A stretch of 64,000 nucleotides of DNA, from positions 694,501-758,500 of the forward strand of contig OY821779.1 in NCBI GenBank assembly GCA_963682175.1. Reading direction: 5' to 3'. The notes below the pieces were generated by a model. That model searched no databases. It saw nothing but the letters and a program-made list of their open reading frames with translations, and was not told the origin of the DNA. How positions within the stretch are numbered: position 1 is the first letter of the stretch; each line of letters starts with the position of its first letter. The stretch is from Triglochin maritima. Its lineage: Eukaryota; Streptophyta; Magnoliopsida; Alismatales; Juncaginaceae. The translations under genes were made by a program, and so were the position numbers. Positions 11,797-24,793 of this stretch are shown here, in pieces.

Positions 11797-14700
11797 CTAT
11801 ACTTGGAAAGGTTTTCGCGGTGTAGCTGCTCGGTTTTCCATAGACTGTAATCTCTGTTTAAGGTGGAAGACCTCAACCTGCAAAATTATTGGAAATCAAC
11901 ATCACCATCAAACTCATTATCATAGAGAAGGATCAATTTTTTGTTGCAAAGAGGATGTCATTTGACTTTCAAAAAATTTAGAAGCTCAAGGAATGGCTGC
12001 CCATCTAGTATTGGGGTTCGAAATAGAAGTAAAATATTGTTCAAACAATTTGGAGTAGAGAAAAAATGTTTGTGATTGATTTGCAGGAAGTGATGTTTAT
12101 ATTGAAGGGAATGTGTTCTAAAAGTTTTACTTTTAAATGTCAATTATTATGAATTGAATAAGAAATCATTTTGTTCCTTGTTTATGTTATTCGTCTTTTA
12201 GAAGTGTTAAGGAAGATGTTTTTGGTCCTTAACCGTAGAGCTCTAAAAGATATTGGTTTGCATAAAACAAAAGATATTCGCAATCATGGTAATAAACATG
12301 AGACATTTATTACCGAGTTAAGATTGTTGTGTTGGTCATAGATCATTGTAGCTCTACAAGTGAGTGACAACACGGATACCTTAAAGAGGAAAATATTACT
12401 TTTCTTTCCTGAATAGACCTAATAAGTAAAATATTATAGAAATGTGTTTCCGTGTCATTAATATTTTACTGTGTCCTTCGTCCTTTGATATGAGACTTAT
12501 ATCCGATCACTTAAGAAATACTTGATTGAGCTAGTGTCTTGAGCTATCGATAAGTGTAGTCTAAAAACATTGGTTTGTTAAGTATGACTTTTGTTGGAGA
12601 AAATAATTAGTCAAAAGATTATCATTGCCCCTCTTAATTGAGTAATGATATTAATGGACCCCTTGATAAAGTAAAGTTATAATGTGCACAATGTGATTTG
12701 AGTTAAGTCACATATTTATAACTAGCTTAAAGAGATCAAGAAATAAATATTAATACAAAGATGACACAATACTACTTTTTATGTATTCTTAATATCATGA
12801 GGCAAGGGACGGACACAAGTGGTGCACTCCATCACTAATTGGATCGGATTTTGGTTCGAGATGAATTAAGACATCTAGCTAATTGGGAACTATAATGTGT
12901 AACTAGATACCGCTTATAGTTTGTGATGTTAAGCTATTAATATCACTGCTAATTTAGCTTAAATCCTCTCATAGGTCACATCATAAAACTGGAAAACAAG
13001 AAGGTGAATTTATGTACATATGATGTATCGAGTTTCGTATACATGTGGTGAATCGATAAAATCATTATGTCATGAAAATGACATATTTAGAATCATGAAT
13101 TTATATATGAGATGTAAATATATCATGGGGTGTGATTGTTTGATATTACATATGATGATATATTGCATAAGATATATAAATTAGCTATAACCCCAAAGAT
13201 CGAATTTTGTTGGGAATTAATCCAAAATTCGATAAGGCAAATTAATTAATTAAATTTGCTAAAACCCCAAATACGAATTTTGTTGGGAATTAAACCAAAA
13301 TTCGATAAAGGCAAATTAATTAAATTTCCTAAAACAAAAAAAACGAATTTTATTGGGAATTAATCCAAAATTCGATAAAGGCAAATTAATTAAGAAATTA
13401 TTGATCATGGTTTTGACTTGGTCAATTATGATTAAATTTGGATGTGGATTAATAAATTTAATATTGGGAATTGGTCTTAAGAGAGAAAAACATGGAAGAA
13501 TTGGTCAATGCATAGCCCATGATGTGGAAATTAAAGGAGCCTATAAATAGGCCTAATTTCCTTCATTAAAAAAAATATGCAAAATTCTCTCTCTCTAACC
13601 ACCCCAATTAATCCATCCGAAATTCCTTAGTTAATTTGAGTTTTTGGAGAGTAAAATCTCAAGAAAGAAAAGAGGGTTATTAGCTAGATTCTAAACCCAT
13701 TTGGAGATTCATTGGCTAGGTCTTTTCTCTCCAACCTTGTTTAGAGTTTGGTGAACACTCGGAGGCAATCCACCGGGCGATTCGACCGGCAACGCGACTC
13801 CGGATCTTCAAGAGGTTTTAGAAAACCTCTAGGTATGATCCTCTTTGCAATTATTTGTTTGTTCTAATGCATGTTAAATAATTAGGACAAACAAATGCAC
13901 GTCTATATGAAAATCGAAGAAAATATGAATGTTTCGATCCTATATGTTTATAAAATTTCGAAAAAATATATACATATAATAGGACACGAAATCCAACATA
14001 TATGACAAGGTTAATTCCCTAAACTTCAATCCTCACAACTCTAATTCAATTCCTTAATTGCGGAACTTCAATTTTGATTTATTTAAGTTTTTTTATTTTG
14101 TGAATTGATCATTCAAAAGTCAACATAAAAACTTGATTCCACTTTCTTAAAGTTTTTAAAGTTAGCAGACAAGCACCTAAACAACCTCAATAATCCTGAA
14201 CATCAAAAGCTTACGGAATGAGCAAAGCGATGCAAGAAATATTGCTTTTCATCATTAAGGAGACCAAATTAAGTTGTCACCAACAGTTCTGTACTTAACA
14301 ATGGCAAAAATTATGGAAAATAAGTACCTGAAGTTGGAATGCCCTCGCCCTTTCCCCTGCAAGGACTCCTCTGGTAGAATGCAGCTCCTACATTTAAGAA
14401 GCATCATGAGAAATTCAAATTTTGCAATTGACGAGATCAGAGTGAAAGTCGTAGAAAAAAATGAATCTTGTCTGGCAAATTATTCAAATTGCACCTTCTG
14501 AGTGTCATCTAAAACCGCTTTGAGGAAAGCAACATCATGTTCAAGCTTGACATTATCAGCATGCACAATGTTCGATAGACTATTTGCCTCCTCTTGAGCA
14601 AGCTCCACACTAGCCAGCTTCTCTTTCAGCAAATCCATATCTTTCATCGTGTCAGCTAATCTCCTTTCTGTTTCTTGCCTGCTTTTGATAACGGACGCTA

Positions 14701-17700
14701 AGTTCTTCTCAGTGTTCTGACGACTCGCTAATGCAGCTGCAAGTTGTCCCTCTAGAAGGACATTATTCCTTGCTAATGCTGCTATTTTTGTCTCGTACAT
14801 TTGATAAATATTTGAAGGAATTGACGACATTGACAGCTTACTGTCTGTTTCCGGAGATATGATGGCGTCATTGTCAGATAAAATGCTTCCAGGGCCTTGC
14901 CTTTTGTAGGTATTAGGGTTACCGGCTGATACAGAAGGTGGTTCTTCTGCATTAGCTTTACTTCCAGCAGTATCCATCTTAACAACTGTTTCTGGTAATT
15001 TAATTTTCTGCTCTGCAACCTGTAGCTAATAAATGTCATTTCCTACTCTCTTTTTGCTTCAAATTCATTTTTCAATAATCTGAGGGAACTGAATTGATGA
15101 GTGCTCTAGACTTGTAGCATAGAGTATCAATGTGATTTCAACAATATCTAGGAGTACTAAGTTGACAAATTTTATAGTCAACGGTACAGCAGTGATTTTC
15201 AACCATAACTAAGGTCTAAGGGTACTGAATAATTGAACTTAGTGCAAAGTACCAAAGTGCATTTCAAACTTACTTAATGCCTATATTCATGTATTTAGTG
15301 GTTAAATAAAGAATCAGCAAAGCACCAGGGTATACATTAAATTAGATTACAGAATACATGTAGCTAATAATAGAACACATATAGATTTCATCGTAGTACA
15401 CAAATTGTTAGATAATAACACACTAAAACTCGGGTCAAAGATATGTTACTCTAATATCACCCAAAAGAAGCTTTCGTTCTGAGACTTGTTTACTCCACTC
15501 GTACGAAGTTCTAAAAATTGTAATTTTTTTAATGATGAAAGATGGCCTCATAGAGAAATTGACAAAACCAAACATAATGGTATTGTTATACCTGTGGGTA
15601 ATCTTCTGCCTCCTTATATATATCATCTTCAAGAGCTTTCTGCAACTTAACAGCGGAACCATAGTCTCCTTCATGGTGGAACTGCTTCCGGAGAGAAGTA
15701 CTCCCATTTATGGAATTTGGGTTACCTGTGGATTCCGAAAGAGACCTCCGACCAGAGTGGTAGTGATGCTCCATTGCAGAAGCTAGACTGTTTTTTACAA
15801 CTGAATTGATGGTACTTGGAGGAGCGTTCTTTTTAAGGTGAGAATCAAACTTCATGGGGTTATTAGAGCCATTATCAAACAATGGATCTTTATCCGATCC
15901 AGATCTCCAACTTGTCGCATGCTCGTCTCGTTCAATTATCAATATTTCAACCTGTGAGCAGCTTAAGGTAGGAGCAAATTCAAGAAGCAATGGTAGAGAA
16001 ACAAAAAAAAAATTAGGATGCTTCGAAAGGATGTCGCAAGTTGACCTGATTTGATGGCTCTTTCTTGTTCCCTCCAAATGCCACAAGGTAGATTTTATTC
16101 CTATGATGCACAGGAACCAAGCTAAAGCCCTGTGGAAGTGACAAATGAATGGTAAACAAACTATTAGTTCCACCAGATAAAGGATGCAAATGGGTCGGAT
16201 TCTACCTGTCCTGCCTCATCATGTCTGGATTAGGGTTGAGATTTTCAAACTGTTTTTTAAACTTCAACCCCTTGAAACTGTAACACCCGGCGAACCCGCA
16301 TTTTCCCAGGTTGGGTCCAAGTTAAATCAACCTCACTCACAGGCCTACTTAGGTGACTGCCTTAGATTACTAATTTGTGTCCATGTAAAGGTCCATAAGA
16401 TCATTCTTGACTCCTCTAATAATCAGAAAAAACAATAAAGAGCAAACTCCTACTTACAGCTAAAGAAACTCTTTTAAGTCTCAATTGAATATGAAATCAC
16501 AAGTGAAAGTATTTGTGAAGAAAAAAAAATGCAGGATATTAAAATGTGGAAGGCGATTGTACGCACTTTGTTGACTGTCGTGGAGGCAGGAGAGGATGAA
16601 ACAGCAACAGACATTTCCAGTTTCAGGACATCAAAGACCAAAGTTTCGGCACATCCTGATAAAAAGAGTAACAATACTTGGTTTCTTAAAATCAACAAGA
16701 TAACTAGAAAACCAAATAGAAAATATAACAAGCAAAGGTGGACAACATATTTGTCTTAAAAAAACATGTATAATCGAGCTCATATTCAAATCAGCATGCG
16801 ATGTTTCTATATCAGACCACCCAATGTGCCCCTTGTTTATGATGACAGGAAAGAAGAAGGAAAAAAACAAATTGAAGAGGTCTACAACTTGACATGCTTC
16901 CAAAGAGAGATTATCTACATAATCGAAAAATGGGGATGTTTGCCCCCAAATGGAGATAATAAAGCCATCTTGCTTTTCTCCAAGATTGCAACAAATATAT
17001 ATTTTTTCTACAGTCAATTGGACTAGTTATTTTCTGTTTTCTGTCTGGAGATACTAAATTTAAGGTTTTAATGTGGATAAAGATTATTACATAGTCTATA
17101 AATTATTCAATTATTTTGCCTTCAAGGACCAAAACCTAACACTAAGAAGTCAAGGATTCTGGATTTTTGGAATTTTAAATTGATTTGGATATTTAACGGC
17201 AGCTGGACATCCTTCACATCTATGAAGCTGGTCTCCAAATGGACAGTGAATTGATATATGAGTTATGAGTTATGACCACTTAATTTGAGAATAAAAGACG
17301 TTCAGTATATGGCAAACCAAAAGAATGGGCATAAATAGAACAGAAAAATAGTGCATAGGCATTTCGACAGAAAGACAAAAGCACGTACTTTTTTTCTTGC
17401 TACCACCACCTGCAATATACCACTTTGTTCCACAGAGTACTCCGCAGCAACCAGCTCTAGGAGACGGGTGATGTCCTTGAATTTTTATTCTCGACCATAT
17501 CATCTAGTAAGACGGCGTGCAAAATTAATAGGTGATCAAGGGAAGATGATTCATAAAATGCATCACTTGAAAAGTTTAGAGCTGTACAGTTCTTACTGTT
17601 TCAAAGTCAAGAGAGTAGAGATCACTTAGAATTCTAGACTTTGATTTCCCTCCAAAAATAAATAGAATTTTGTCATCATAAAGAGCGGCTACATGATTGC

Positions 17701-20534
17701 ATCTTGGTGAAGGACCTGTTCCACTGCACTCAAAAGACAGGAGTTACAATTAAGCAGGGTGTACTCTCGCTTATCAAATTTAAGTATGCATTTTTTTCAA
17801 AACATTTTTACCAATGTGGAAACTAACAAGACAAGTTTAATAATCTTGTAACTGATCAAATAAAAAAATGTCAATGCAATTAAATGATGCTTAACAAACT
17901 TAGAATGTACAGTAGCTAGCAATTCTACAGGAAAAAAAAGATTATTTTGACGCTATATGGTTCGATAAATATGTCAAGATTTGATATAGCACTGTATAAA
18001 CAAGTTTCTTGTCGACAATCACAAAAGGCTGCCCTAGAAATTTGCACTCCTTCAATTTAAGAAATCACATCCGTACAGGTGATTGGTGAAACACATGACA
18101 ACAATGATAATACACAAAACATGCATCGCCATTGGCTCCAAAACAAAGATCAACCAGAAACATACCAGAACGCTTCACCCACGACAAATAAACAAGTATC
18201 CTACAATATGATTCTAATAAGATTCTAGCCACTACACATCTAACCAGAAACTAAAGCCACTTACGTATAGTGCAAAGGGAGCCACATTGAAGACTTCAAG
18301 TCAAACATATGCAGATCATTAAGCCTTTTCCCTTTAGCATCTTCCCCTCCGAAGAGGAGCAATGAGGACCCTGCTCTACTCACAGTGTGCCCAGCACGAG
18401 CAACCTATTGTAAAAAGTAATCCTTAGTGAGTGGCCGAGTGCTATTCTATATAGTAAAAAATTGAACAGAAAAAACTACCACCAGTGGATGGACAGAAGA
18501 CAAGGGCAAGAAACCCATAACATGGAAATTTTCAGTTAAAATACCGGAATATCTCCTTTTGCTTCAATTCTTGACCAGCATTCTGTTTCCACGTCAAAGG
18601 ACCACACTGTGCATAGTGAACAAAGAATCATAAATAAAAAAACAGCAAGTGTAAACAATAAAAAGAGAGAACATGGAATGTCACAGCAAATTCAAATACG
18701 ATAATTAACAAACAATTTAGCATAGAAGATGCCAACCTGAAACCTTGTCACTGGAAGGTTCAAGCTTTCCTCCAACAAGTAGGATCTTTTTCCCCCAAGA
18801 AACCTACTTCATAACAAAAAAAAGGTTGAAAAAAGCGTGCTTGAAGTGACCAATATTACATCCAGAGAATTAGAAGGGGCAACCAACACATAATATGAGC
18901 GAAAAACTAAGCAACAAAATCATGTGCAAGGATGAATATGAAGGCATATGTGTACCAAGTGAAAGAAAACCTAAATACAATTCCATGCACAATTTTAAAA
19001 CATAATTGAGATTCATACAAGAGAGTGGCCTTTGCATGCTGGAATTTTCAGTGGCATTCCATCTGGAGACAGGAAAACCTTTGCGGAAGCAGCTGCCCAT
19101 GTAAGCCTCTCCAAATTAAGTACCTAATAAAGGAGTTGCACCAAGCTCAAATTAGAATATTATGATACAGTTCCTCGTGAGGATAAGTGGGAAGGGCAAG
19201 CAGAAAACCATGAGCGAATAAAGTTGCATAAGTCTTTATCTAATAAAGTTACGCAATCATGGTGGCCAAAGAATCAGTATTAGCAATAATTATTTTGATC
19301 TTCAATGCAAGAAAATCTCTATTACCTTTGTGTTGTATATCACACAAGTTAAAGCCTTAGACTAAGCAGAAGTTATTGAAGAACATGTGTCCCCGTGCAA
19401 ATAACATGTGAAATAGTTATTCTTTTGTCTAGAAATGGTGCTAAACTTGACATACGGTCTCCACTGGTACGTAAATCAGGTCCAAAAACTGACAAGATTA
19501 TGAAACTTTAAACCCAATGCTTGCAACTTGCAAGTAACAAAATTACCTGAGTGTCATCCAACAGTCCTTGCCCAGAATCTCCACCTACCACAACCATTTT
19601 GCTCCCAACCACAGCCGCTGCATGCTATTGAACAACCGATCATAAAACTTCCACTTTTTCCCACATACATAACAAGCTAGCTATAAATTAGCAAATAATT
19701 ATACACAGATGCAAATCTAAGAGTGCTGGATTTACATAAGCACGAGATGCGGGCATATCTCCAGAAGTCGACACCACCATCCATCTATCATTGCTGTCCA
19801 AACCGCACTTGCTTAGATTGAAAGCTGCCATTGAGGCTTGGAAGTTGGGATCTTCGCTTGGACTTCCGCCCGCCATTGAGTCCCCACTCCCGCCCTGCAC
19901 GAAATCTCTCAGAAAACTAAAATACAAAACAGATAATAGTACTCCAAAAAGAAAATAAGTATTGTAAAGATCAAACTAAAGCCTCACATTTGGTTGATTG
20001 TGCTTCTTGTGGTGTCTCAGAGGACTCTTAGAACCCTGCAGTGAATCCCCACTCTTGCCTTTGAGCCTAAAAAAATTAAACTCAAATTATCACTCTTTTT
20101 TTTTTGGCATTTTATTTTCTACACATCCCCACCGGACTCACACAGTACATTCGAACACAGAACAACACAAACACAAATAAAAGTAAAAACATTATCACAA
20201 TTATATGCATTTTCTCCACATTCCCACAAAATCCGCACAAAGAACTCCAACACATTAACACAAATAAAACCCAAAAAGAATCACATTTCTATGTATTTTC
20301 TCCACATTTTTTGCAAAACCCATGAAAGTATACCGACCCATAACAACATAAGCACAAACCTTATCCAAAACAAATCACGTTTTTAGCATTTTATCCACAT
20401 TAACAAGAACCCACAACAACATAAAGACAAATCACATTATATGCATTTTCTACACATTCCCAAAGGCCAAATCCAAAAAGGAGAACAGTTATAACTCACC
20501 TTCCAATCTTCATTCTCCTCCTCAACCCATTCAT
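11797..20534 (-). CDS. Kelch-repeat protein with C-terminal coiled coil (ACBP4/5-related, without an acyl-CoA-binding domain)
   Basis: Sixteen exons, all GT-AG and in frame, give 721 aa: 20534-20500, 20066-19988, 19894-19736, 19624-19547, 19123-19019, 18803-18737, 18606-18545, 18404-18265, 17723-17597, 17503-17389, 16655-16567, 16129-16046, 15951-15592, 15019-14495, 14387-14328, 11877-11797. Residues about 90-375 form six kelch blades with their GG pairs (VVVGGDSG, LLVGGK, LLFGGEDA, FIFGGKS, YIAGGGS, VAFGGNK). A polar linker follows, then a coiled coil at about 545-715 (MYETKIAALARNN, LAQEEANSLSNIVHADN), ending with the ENRAATPRKPF signature shared with plant ACBP4/5. No acyl-CoA-binding domain is present, so it resembles the Arabidopsis At5g18590/At5g04420 kelch type. 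Function is unknown; a scaffold role is inferred. The start in exon 1 (MNGLRRRMKIGR) is the least certain part. The final 27-codon exon lies 2.45 kb beyond exon 15 because of an LTR insertion. Confidence 0.9.
12103..13998. mobile_element. Probable solo LTR in the last intron of the kelch gene
   Basis: The element starts TGAAGGGAATGTG and ends GAAATCCAACA. It is flanked by TATAT at 12098-12102 and 13999-14003, a 5-bp target duplication of the LTR-retrotransposon kind. Inside are a TATA-like CTATAAATAG at 13541, a pyrimidine-rich leader and tandem repeats where a U3 would lie. No gag/pol, primer-binding site or second LTR is seen, so it looks like a solo LTR of about 1.9 kb. The duplication is AT-rich and could arise by chance, so the ends are tentative. 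The host gene still has consensus splice sites on both sides. Confidence 0.6.
13191..13394. repeat. Three tandem 65-75-bp repeats in the LTR U3-like region
   Basis: Three consecutive units share CGAATTTTGTTGGGAATTAA (third unit with one change), then CCAAAATTCGATAA and GGCAAATTAATTAA. Each unit is partly self-complementary (CGAATTTTG / CAAAATTCG). The position, some 150-350 bp upstream of the TATA-like box at 13541, is where LTR enhancer repeats usually sit. Confidence 0.8.
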
Positions 20535-21825
20535 CTTCACCTAAAAGGGATCCAAATCCCCAAACCAACAGTACACCTTCACAGCAGGAAGCCCAAAAAA
20601 AAGCACAAAAAGGTGAGAAACACGAAAACCAAAAAACCCCACAAAGCAAATCAACTTTTAACAGCAACCCATTTCGAAATTTGGAGAAAAAGATCATTTT
20701 TGTTTTTTTTTTCCAAAAAAGAAGACAAAAGGCTGCCTGCACCTTTTGTTGTTGCTGTGAAGTGTGAGTTGAGTGGAAGCAGATGAGTTTGAGGACACCT
20801 GAAGCATGAGTGATGGAGAGATGGGGTTTTGGGGAGTTGGACGTGGGACTGAAGGTTTTGGTTTGGTGTTGGGACCAAAAACACACAAGGTTTATTGTCT
20901 TGTGATGGTGATGGGAGAGATCAGAGGTGGGGGAAGTTGCCACATTAATGATTAATTATGGTAAACTTACCGTTGTCAGTTGCATTTTTTTTATATCTTT
21001 GGATCTCAGTGTAAATTACCTTATGTCTAATCTAATGCCCGGTTTGGTAGGTAAGAGTTTTCTCACTTTTTAGTTTTTACACATGATGTCGTTTTCATAA
21101 TGGCTTGCAGTCGTTTATTCAGTTCACTGGTAAAGTAAATATTTGGAGTTAGTTTTTTTTTACAGAAGACAAAATACTTTTTTTGGTAACTCAATATCCT
21201 TCAGTTGACTATTCTCTTATAAGTTTTTGGTAATACAATCATTAATTAGTTTTCTGAAAAACAATTACCATTATTTTATTATATATAAGGTGATTTGAAA
21301 CTCCCAAATAAAGTTAAATCCAATATACCATAATAATTAGTTGTAAACTTTTTTCCAACCAATTCAATTTTATTATTAAGTGAGTATATTATTTCGGTAC
21401 CTTCCACGGTTGCAAATTTGTTTACCCTTCGGTGTTGTCATTTTCAAATTTTGATTCAATTACTGGAATTTTAGTGATAAAAAAGTAAAACAGTCCACGT
21501 CCACATTAGGTGAAAGACAATATCTGGTCCAGCCCGGTCTTCAATTATGGTCATGTTTTTTTCTTCAGTTTCGAGTCTGTTTACTGCAGAGTGCTGACAA
21601 ACAAGCTGGGTTTTTTGCATTGGAGTTGGGACCCCATTTCAAACAATGCTAATTAGCTTAGTAAACAATTTGAAGTGTTTTAAACGGGAGTTTTAGACAA
21701 CTTAAATGTCTTATTTCCGGGACATGCGTGTCAGAATTAGAGTTTTATCGAAAGGAAAAAAATTCAAAATAATAAAGAAAAAATAAAAAATTGGAAAAAT
21801 ATGCACCTCAGAAACTTAATTGGCA
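20535..21825. other. Upstream region of the kelch gene
   Basis: The first few hundred bases should hold the kelch 5' untranslated region and promoter. The rest is AT-rich spacer with no recognisable gene. Confidence 0.4.
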
Positions 21826-21838
21826 AAATATGCACTTT

Positions 21839-21936
21839 AAAAACGGCACCATAGGTGCCGCTTTCATTAACTAAAAACGGCACTGTATATGTCGTTTTTA
21901 CACGTAATAAAAACGGTATCACTGATGCCGTTTTTA
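21839..21936. repeat. Run of three short palindromes (AAAACGG...CCGTTTT)
   Basis: Three hairpin-forming units follow one another: 21839-21864 (AAAAACGGCACC / GGTGCCGCTTT), 21872-21900 (TAAAAACGGCA / TGTCGTTTTTA) and 21907-21936 (TAAAAACGGTATCA / TGATGCCGTTTTTA). Weaker relatives continue to about 22010. No coding sequence is present. The pattern resembles internal repeats of some non-autonomous elements, but I cannot assign a family. Confidence 0.7.
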
Positions 21937-22140
21937 CCTGGGTAATTTTTTTCTTGGTTTCGAGACGTCGTTTTTAGCTAAGACATGTATCACTGTAGAC
22001 ATCGTTTTTTTGCCGATGAGGTGGCGGGGGTGGAAGGGGGCAGCGCCCCCTGGAAATTTTTTGGATCTTGAAATTGTTTGATCTGGAAATTTTTGAATCT
22101 TCATGACTTGCGAAAAAACTCATTGTAATTATTGTGATGG

Positions 22141-22275
22141 GGTTGTAACTCCAAATGGATAATATATCTCAACTCCAACACATTGGTCAGATCACTTTGG
22201 ATAACGAGTCTCAACTCTAAACGGATAATGTGTCCCAACATATTGGTCAGATCACTTCCATTTGGAGTTACAACC
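22141..22275. repeat. Perfect 18-bp inverted repeat with 99-bp loop
   Basis: GGTTGTAACTCCAAATGG at 22141-22158 is exactly complementary to CCATTTGGAGTTACAACC at 22258-22275. The loop also holds the repeated phrase CATTGGTCAGATCACTT / TATTGGTCAGATCACTT. It could be a small foldback element or a hairpin transcript. No gene is seen. Confidence 0.8.
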
Positions 22276-23301
22276 AAGATCAAAAATGTATCCAAACCAA
22301 CACATTTGGTCAGTTCAAAAATTACGGTACGGTCACCATAGATAAAAAGTAAAAAACCCAGCAAGGCCCAGAGCTGACATCTAGATAATTTAGGAATAGA
22401 AGATAAGTGGTGGGGACGGCAGAAGACAAACTTTTACTACAATAGTTCATGATAGGAAAGTAAATTATAATTAATCCTAAAATAATCATCTTTGTAAATT
22501 GTAGATCAATATTTATGAAATTTCCAAGAATGGGGGGAAATCCAAGATATGCATGCTTCCTCAAATATTTTGGCGTTCATATGCGACGAAGTCTATGTAG
22601 GCCTCCCACTTCATAATAGGTTTGGAAGATGGGAAAGATTGGGTGCGTCGGAGCTGATTTTGACGAATCAGAGCTTTCTTTCAGCCTCACCCGCCATTTT
22701 AGGGAACATGTCTCATCATGTAATACCAAAATTTCATACCTTTCACGGGTTTTTTCTTCTTCTTCTTCTGTTTTTTATTTATGTGACCACTACAGTACAT
22801 ATTTCAGATGAAACAAGAAAGATTAAATAATTTTCCTCGTTTCCTAAGTGAGCAAGTCAAAGCTAATTGGACGTGGCAGACTAGGGATGGCGAGCGTTGA
22901 TTCACCTCGGAATTTTAATACGATTGACATTCTGAACGTAAATCACGTAAATAATTTATTGCGGATAATTACATATAACCCTGTAAGTCCAAATTACTTA
23001 ACGTTAATAAACTTTTAAAGTTAACACTTAACCCCTTAAACTATAGATCGATAACATTTTACATCTTGAATTCTTTTAATCACTACATTTCACATCTTAA
23101 TCGTTGATTTAATTTTTTCGTGTTTGCGTAAAATACTCATAAATCTAACTTAATTGTAAAATTTGGTTCAGACCAAATGTCAGATCTGATTGAAATTTAT
23201 GTCATATTGTTACCTAACTTGACTCAAATACGAATCTGATCTGACACATTATCTGATCCAAATGTTAAAATCGACTTCCAAATTACATGGATAACTGAAC
23301 G
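22276..23301. other. AT-rich spacer
   Basis: I find no gene, RNA gene or clear element here. The longest open frames have no recognisable domains. Confidence 0.4.
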
Positions 23302-24011
23302 TGTTGAAAAGTTAAATTATTTTATACAATAAAAAAAATTCTCTTATCTAGAATAAAATAAATTATTTACAACTAAATATTAAATAAACACTAAAACTAA
23401 TTAAAACAAAAAATTGGTGAGCTCAAAAATCCTTAGGGTGTATACTTATTACAAACATTTGTGGAGGTCGATGCAACATAAAATTAAAAACACAATTTAA
23501 AAAATTTAAAAAATAATAAAAATTAGAAAACATATTTTTTAAAATAAATATAAATATATATATATTAAAAAACTGATTAAAATGATTTTAAAGAATCAAA
23601 ACATAAAACACTAAACCAAAATCACTAAACCTAAACAATTAGTTTTTTTTTAGTTTTTTTTGCACAGACCGCGATCCGTGACTTTTTTATTTTCTTTTAT
23701 TATTTATTATTTCTATTTATTTATTTTATTTTATTTTTTAAAAATCATTTTTAATCTGTTTTTTAATATATATTTTTTAAAATATATTTTCTAATTGTTA
23801 TTATTATTATTTTTTAAAATTGTTTTTAATTTTTTACTGCATGTCCTCCAAAAATGATTACAATGAATGTACACATTACGTATTTTTGACAACGTCATCA
23901 ATTTTTTTGTTTTAATTAGTTTAGTATTTGTTTAATATTTAGTTGTAAATAATTTATTATTCTGGATAAGAGAATTTATTTATTGTATAAAATTACCTGA
24001 TTTTTCAACAT
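23302..24011. mobile_element. Large AT-rich foldback element with arms of about 113 bp
   Basis: The sequence 23302-23414 is nearly the reverse complement of 23897-24011, including the phrases AATTCTCTTATC, AAATTATTTACAACTAAATA and ACTAATTAAAACAAAA. The middle is AT-rich and contains the motif CCGCGATCCGTGAC, which recurs inverted at about 24131 (GTCACGGATCGCG) and 24205 (CACGATCCGTG). Sequence after 24011 also matches 23690-23830 in reverse, so the repeat may be compound and extend to about 24240. It has no coding capacity. Confidence 0.75.
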
Positions 24012-24793
24012 ATTTTGAATTTTTTTTAAAATAATAACAATTAGAAAACATATTTTGAAAAAAATAATTTTAAAAATAATTTCAAAAAATAGATGAACAG
24101 AAATCAAAAAAATAAAATGAAACAAATAAAAAGTCACGGATCGCGCTTTACACTTCACACCTGCAATCCATGCAACAAAAAAATTTTAAAAAGTGACGAA
24201 TCGCGGCACCCACGATCCGTGCCTCCACGGATTTGAATTTTTTTTAATCCTAAATTTATAATTTCCAATTTTTTTATATATAAAAATTACGGAGCCTGTG
24301 CTACATCCTAGGATCATGCCTTCAATGATCACACGGCTTTCTCATTCTAGGCATTTCAAAGAAAAAGGAATGGTTTATACGATTCCATGTACCTATTTTG
24401 AAGAAAGAAATAGTTTATGCAATTACAGAAGCAACTCGAGATGAAGTCAACAGTCAAAACTGATTCTACCCTCACCAGTCATCATAATTCATAGATCATC
24501 TTCCTTCCACTTCAGTTACATTTTTTGGTGATTTAATGGCTTATTTGTCATTGATTATCCTTTTATGTCAGATATGAACATAATCACATGATTTTCGTAC
24601 TGATATTTAGAGTTCAGAAGTTCAAAGCTTTCATAGATCATATTAACTTAAGAACAATAAAATCACCCAAAGCCAAGAATTTTTAGGTTTCCTCTTTTAC
24701 TGAAAATGGGGAGGTCGTACTAAATATATACTAGAAAGCTATTTTCTTATACATATGCACAATAATATATACAACTTGCCTTCTCCCTACAAA
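24012..24793. other. Spacer and lipase 3' flank
   Basis: The left part continues the foldback-related repeat. The right part, next to the lipase stop codon, probably contains its 3' untranslated region. No other gene is recognised. Confidence 0.4.

Noticed and set aside
22549..22830. Open frame of 93 codons in the spacer
   Set aside because: It has no recognisable domain, no splice context and no conserved start. It is best explained by chance.
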